Positions 60,606 to 64,000 of a stretch of DNA of 64,000 bases are shown piece by piece. The translations under genes and the position numbers were made by a program. How positions within the stretch are numbered: the first letter of the stretch is position 1; each line of letters starts with the position of its first letter. Below the pieces are notes generated by a model, which ran no database searches, had not been told where the DNA came from, and saw only the letters and a program-made list of their open reading frames with translations. Source of the DNA: Psychrobacillus sp044762655 (GTDB taxonomy: Bacteria; Bacillota; Bacilli; Bacillales_A; Planococcaceae); contig NZ_JBIWER010000002.1 in the NCBI RefSeq assembly GCF_044762655.1, forward strand, positions 372,001 to 436,000, given 5' to 3'.

Positions 60606-60968
60606 ATGAATGATTATTTAGATCCTATAAATTCTGTTGGAATGCCTGAACTTACTGATTCAGGTATAGCCCTTGAATTTTTGCTATCCGCAAAAACTGG
60701 GGTTAGAAATCTTTCAATTGCATTGACAGAAGCAGCAACACCTACAATTAGAAAGTTATTACAGGAACAACTTGATGTAACCATTGCCTTATATTTCGAG
60801 ATTGCAGATCTCATGATGAAAAAACAATGGTTAAACCCATTTGATTTGGAACTTCAAAAACAATTGGATATTAAATCCGCTCAAAATGCAGTAGATATAG
60901 CTAATCTAAATCTCTTTCCGGGCGTTACAAATCGGAAAGGAATGTTTCCAAGTCCACCGAAGAATTAA
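60606..60968 (+). CDS. Spore coat protein, CotF/YraF-like
   Basis: A 120-residue four-helix-type protein of the coat F family: DSGIALEFLLSAKTGVRNLSIALTEAATP and the C-terminal LYFEIADLMMKKQWLNPFD. It follows the YraG-like gene by 16 bases behind CGGAGG. The order coat gene, coat gene, alcohol dehydrogenase matches the B. subtilis yra locus. Confidence 0.82.
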   Translation: MNDYLDPINSVGMPELTDSGIALEFLLSAKTGVRNLSIALTEAATPTIRKLLQEQLDVTIALYFEIADLMMKKQWLNPFDLELQKQLDIKSAQNAVDIANLNLFPGVTNRKGMFPSPPKN

Positions 60969-60992
60969 TGAATAAAGAAGGAGATTTAAATA

Positions 60993-62129
60993 ATGAAAGC
61001 TGTTACTTTTCAAGGTGTTAAAAATGTTCAGGTAAAAAATGTGAAAGACCCAAGCATCCAAAAAGCGGATGATATCATAGTTAAACTGACTACTACTGCC
61101 ATTTGCGGATCAGACTTACACTTAATTCATGGGATGATACCAAACCTTGGAGTAGATTATGTCATTGGACATGAACCAATGGGAATTGTAGAAGAAGTCG
61201 GTAAGGATGTAACGAAAGTTAAAAAAGGGGATCGCGTTATAATCCCATTTAATGTAGCATGTGGTCAATGTTGGTACTGTAATCATGAATTAGAAAGTCA
61301 ATGCGACAATTCGAATGAAAATGGAGAAATGGGCGCTTATTTCGGCTACTCAGACACGACGGGAGGGTTCCCAGGCGGTCAAGCGGAATTTATGCGAGTT
61401 CCATATGCTAATTTTACACCTTTTAAGATTCCAGAAAACAGTGAGGTAGCGGATGAAAGTTTAGTGTTACTTGCAGATGCTGCATCTACTGCATTTTGGA
61501 GTGTAGACAATTCGGGAGTGAAAGCAGGGGATACGGTCGTAATTTTAGGATGCGGTCCAGTTGGTCTGTTAGCACAAAAATTCGCGTGGTTAAAAGGTGC
61601 AAAAAGAGTTATTGCAGTTGATTACGTTAGTTATCGTTTAAAACATGCAAAACGTACGAATAACGTGGAGATTGTTAACTTTGAAGATCATGAAAACTGT
61701 GGTGAATATTTAAAAGAAATAACACAGGGGGGAGCAGATGTAGTCATTGACTGCGTAGGAATGAGTGGAAAAATGACTCCACTTGAATTTCTTGCATCTG
61801 GTCTGAAATTACAAGGAGGAGCAATGGGAGCTCTAGTAATAGCAAGTCAAGCAGTTCGTAAAGGTGGAACAATTCAAATTACAGGAGTTTACGGGGCACG
61901 TTATAATGCATTCCCATTAGGTGACATCTTTCAACGAAATGTGAATATTAGGACAGGTCAAGCTCCAGTTATTCACTACATGCCGCATTTATATAATTTA
62001 ATTGCGGAAGGTAAGGTTGATCCAAGTGATATTGTTACTCATGTACTTCCTTTAGATCAGGCTAAGCATGGCTATGAAGTATTTGACACAAAAATGGAAG
62101 ACTGTATAAAAGTTGTACTAAAACCGTAA
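60993..62129 (+). CDS. Zinc-dependent alcohol dehydrogenase, AdhB-like
   Basis: A 378-residue MDR alcohol dehydrogenase. The catalytic zinc ligands are in AICGSDLHL (Cys) and GHEPMG (His-Glu). The structural zinc is in CGQCWYCNHELESQC (four Cys). The NAD site is VVILGCGPVGLLA. It resembles AdhB of the yra locus and formaldehyde-dehydrogenase-like members. Operon with the coat genes, 24 bases after the last one, so probably expressed in sporulation. Confidence 0.9.
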   Translation: MKAVTFQGVKNVQVKNVKDPSIQKADDIIVKLTTTAICGSDLHLIHGMIPNLGVDYVIGHEPMGIVEEVGKDVTKVKKGDRVIIPFNVACGQCWYCNHELESQCDNSNENGEMGAYFGYSDTTGGFPGGQAEFMRVPYANFTPFKIPENSEVADESLVLLADAASTAFWSVDNSGVKAGDTVVILGCGPVGLLAQKFAWLKGAKRVIAVDYVSYRLKHAKRTNNVEIVNFEDHENCGEYLKEITQGGADVVIDCVGMSGKMTPLEFLASGLKLQGGAMGALVIASQAVRKGGTIQITGVYGARYNAFPLGDIFQRNVNIRTGQAPVIHYMPHLYNLIAEGKVDPSDIVTHVLPLDQAKHGYEVFDTKMEDCIKVVLKP

Positions 62130-62148
62130 ACATAGCGGGTTAGTTTTC

Positions 62149-62175
62149 GAGCATCTCTTATGAGGTGCTTTTTTA
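62149..62175 (+). terminator. Terminator after the adh gene
   Basis: GAGCATCTC / GAGGTGCTT stem, 4-nt loop, T6. The stretch up to 62389 holds no gene. Confidence 0.85.
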
Positions 62176-62389
62176 GATTTTGGAGAGAATAATAATTGTA
62201 TACCTTTATAGAAAAATGCACATGATGAAATATTATTTAATCAGTGCAATTGATTCATTTGTTAATTTGTTGTATATACATGGATTGTCCCATCCAATCA
62301 CGATAGAAAAAATTATTAAGTAACATGCATAAAAAAATTTTTTCAACATATATAAGTGATATTCGTTCGAATTTGATGAGGAGGATATC

Positions 62390-63487
62390 ATGCAACCTAT
62401 ATTACCTATGGAAAAATATTTTGGGCAGTTTGAACTGGTGCATGCTTTTTATGGGGCTATGCCTACAGGTGTCAGCGTTTCCGAAACCGGTCGTATTTTT
62501 GTTTGCTTTCCGAAATGGGGAGACGACGTTCAATTTACTGTAGCGGAAATTGTTGAGGGTGAATTGCAACCTTATCCCAGTTTAGAAACTAATTTGATTA
62601 ATACTGGGGATATTATGATGTCTTTCGTCAGTGTCCAAAGTATCATTGCTGATGGAAGAGGAACACTTTGGGTACTAGATACAGGGGCACCAAATTTTTC
62701 TGAACCTATTCAAGGGGGAGCAAAATTAGTTGCTGTTGATTTAAGCACGAATACAATAAGGAAAGTATATACTTTCACAGAAGATGTTGTCTTGCCAACA
62801 ACTTATTTGAATGACGTCCGTTTGGATTTTCGGGTTGGAAGAGCAGGCTATGCATATATAACGGATTCTTCTTCCAGAGGGCCAGGAGGTATTATCGTCG
62901 TAGATTTAGAAAATGGGAACGCGTTTAGACGGTTAAATGGGGCAATATCAACTTCACCTGATCCCTATTTTTTACCGAAAGTAGAAGGTGAAATTTTGAT
63001 GAATCGAAACCCGGACGGCTCGACCTTCCCATTTAGATTGGCTTCCGATAGTTTAGCAATTTCTCCTGATGGAAAGGTTTTATTTTATGCTCCACTAACC
63101 AGCCGTCAGCTGTTCTCGATCTCAACAGAAGCCCTAAGAGACAGAAGGATACAGGACATTAATTTACCCCAATATGTACAGTATTGGGGGGAAAAAGGCG
63201 CGTCTGATGGAATGATCACCGGCGCAAAAGGAACCATTTATGCGGGAGACTATGAAAACAACAGTATCCGGAAGATATTGCCGAATGGCGTAATGGAAAC
63301 CATCGCACATGACCCGAGAATTTTATGGCCGGATACTTTTTCGATTGGCCCCGATCAATACTTATATGTCATAGTTAATCAATTACATCGGCAGGCGAGA
63401 TTTCATTATGGAAGAGACCTGCGGGAAAAACCATACAGTTTACTTCGTATGAAAATTGATGAATTCCCTGCTCCTACCTTTTCATAA
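62390..63487 (+). CDS. Major royal jelly/yellow-like beta-propeller protein
   Basis: A 365-residue protein of the MRJP/yellow family: ETGRIFVCFPKWGDDVQFTVAE at the start, then LWVLDTGAPN, KLVAVDLSTNTI, LNDVRLDF, and GYAYITDSSSRGPGGIIVVDL. These are six-bladed propellers; bacterial members are widespread with unknown substrates. No signal peptide is visible. ATG 62390 follows GAGGAGGA. Confidence 0.88.
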   Translation: MQPILPMEKYFGQFELVHAFYGAMPTGVSVSETGRIFVCFPKWGDDVQFTVAEIVEGELQPYPSLETNLINTGDIMMSFVSVQSIIADGRGTLWVLDTGAPNFSEPIQGGAKLVAVDLSTNTIRKVYTFTEDVVLPTTYLNDVRLDFRVGRAGYAYITDSSSRGPGGIIVVDLENGNAFRRLNGAISTSPDPYFLPKVEGEILMNRNPDGSTFPFRLASDSLAISPDGKVLFYAPLTSRQLFSISTEALRDRRIQDINLPQYVQYWGEKGASDGMITGAKGTIYAGDYENNSIRKILPNGVMETIAHDPRILWPDTFSIGPDQYLYVIVNQLHRQARFHYGRDLREKPYSLLRMKIDEFPAPTFS

Positions 63488-63498
63488 TAATCTTAAAC

Positions 63499-63535
63499 GA
63501 AGGTAGCTATCCCTCATTAGGGAGCTGCCTTTTTT
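63499..63535 (+). terminator. Terminator after the propeller gene
   Basis: AAGGTAGCT / AGCTGCCTT stem with an inner CCCT/AGGG, followed by T6. Confidence 0.85.
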
Positions 63536-63589
63536 GTCAGTTAAAATAAGAAACAGGTACCTGTGCATGAAACAATTCAGATAGTAAAC

Positions 63590-63935
63590 TACATGTGCAT
63601 AAAAAACGTATTGAAGAATGGAAGGAATTAGATTGGACATTATTTTAGGATAACGATTTAGTTATAAGTACAATTACAGGAACCTTTCAAGATCCTCGTA
63701 ATGTTGTTAGAGTCATGAAACGTATCGTAAAGAGCGCAAAAGTTAGATTTCATGATATTCGACACACGCATGCTTCCATACTTATTTCGGCAGGTGCAGA
63801 TATTGTTACTCTTTCTCTAATCCAAAAATAACATTAGAGTTTTATGCGCATTTATTACCGGGTGCAAAAAATGAAATTGCCGACATTTGTCATGATGCCA
63901 TCCAACCATTGACAATGAGGAGGATTCAGATTAAT
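63590..63935 (+). pseudogene. Broken phage-type tyrosine integrase (C-terminal part)
   Basis: Reading: HKKRIEEWKELDWTLF, a stop, DNDLVISTITGTFQDPRNVVRVMKR..., VRFHDIRHTHASILISAGADIVTLSL, then a frameshift that deletes the usual RLGH block, then NPKITLEFYAHLLPGAKNEIADICHDA. The HxxR and Tyr motifs survive, but it is inactive by nonsense and frameshift. It resembles ICE/phage integrases rather than the recombinase at 23163. Confidence 0.7.
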
Positions 63936-64000
63936 GGTGCGGACAAATTGCGGACAAAAATTAAAATTTGCAGGATATGCTTAGGAAAGCTAACAAGAGA

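Noticed and set aside
63590..63935. Functional partner recombinase for the cassette array
   Set aside because: It has a nonsense codon and lacks the RLGH block, and its sequence type is phage/ICE-like.

Overview
The window is a low-GC chromosomal segment of a spore-forming Bacillota, most like Bacillaceae/Planococcaceae (Psychrobacillus/Lysinibacillus-like; this is inference). The evidence is a yhbH-spoVR pair, YjcZ-type small proteins, a GerA-family germination operon, CotF/YraF-like coat genes beside an alcohol dehydrogenase, candidate SigB promoters (GTTTAA/GGGWAT type), and degenerate copies of repeats common in Bacillaceae genomes.

Layout. 1-8.8 kb: sporulation genes (yhbH partial, spoVR), a yjcZ-like gene, an SDR dehydrogenase, a class-I amidotransferase hydrolase, a threonine-aldolase-like lyase, a patatin, a PNPOx stress protein and EcsC. 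9-16.3 kb: a complete mannitol PTS operon mtlA-mtlR-mtlF-mtlD followed at once by ptsH-ptsI, behind a promoter carrying two cre-like sites. 16.4-22.6 kb: small stress/spore-type proteins, a SEC-C protein, a YusW-like lipoprotein, a YflT general stress protein and a DnaQ-BRCT exonuclease, several behind SigB-type promoters.

22.7-43.3 kb is the most remarkable part. About twenty related composite repeats separate single genes or small transcription units. Each full composite has a left (L) arm AACTAA-CGGGTGCT-TTAGTT, a variable hairpin with a T-tract, and a right (R) arm AACTAA-CGSGGCAGK-TTAGTT. The two arms are mutually complementary outside their 8-9 nt cores, so one strand can fold into a long hairpin with an unpaired internal loop. 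That is the architecture of an integron attC site. The cargo is cassette-like: five intact GNAT acetyltransferases plus one broken, a nucleotidyltransferase, a serine beta-lactamase-like hydrolase, a methyltransferase, small membrane proteins, an inverted lipoprotein metalloprotease gene, a TetR/YhgE-type pair, and a MocR/LysE/PaiB trio. Nearly all face the same way. A XerC/D-like tyrosine recombinase gene (23163-24002, minus strand) lies near the left edge, between an L arm and an R arm, and is transcribed against the array, as intI is in integrons. I read this as a candidate integron-like cassette system in a Gram-positive chromosome; the mechanism is inferred.

43.3-49.7 kb: a broken GNAT, a ComEC-like MBL hydrolase with a DUF3006 partner, an aromatic-acid-exporter-like protein, a GH18-SLH glycosidase and a second yjcZ gene. 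49.7-53.8 kb is a gene graveyard with pseudogenes, small phage-like ORFs and a ~155-bp duplicated gene fragment. 53.8-64 kb: a cupredoxin, a polysaccharide deacetylase, a four-gene germination operon gerXA-XC-XB-small subunit on the minus strand, a coat/alcohol dehydrogenase cluster, a royal-jelly/yellow-like propeller protein, and a broken phage-type integrase at the right edge.
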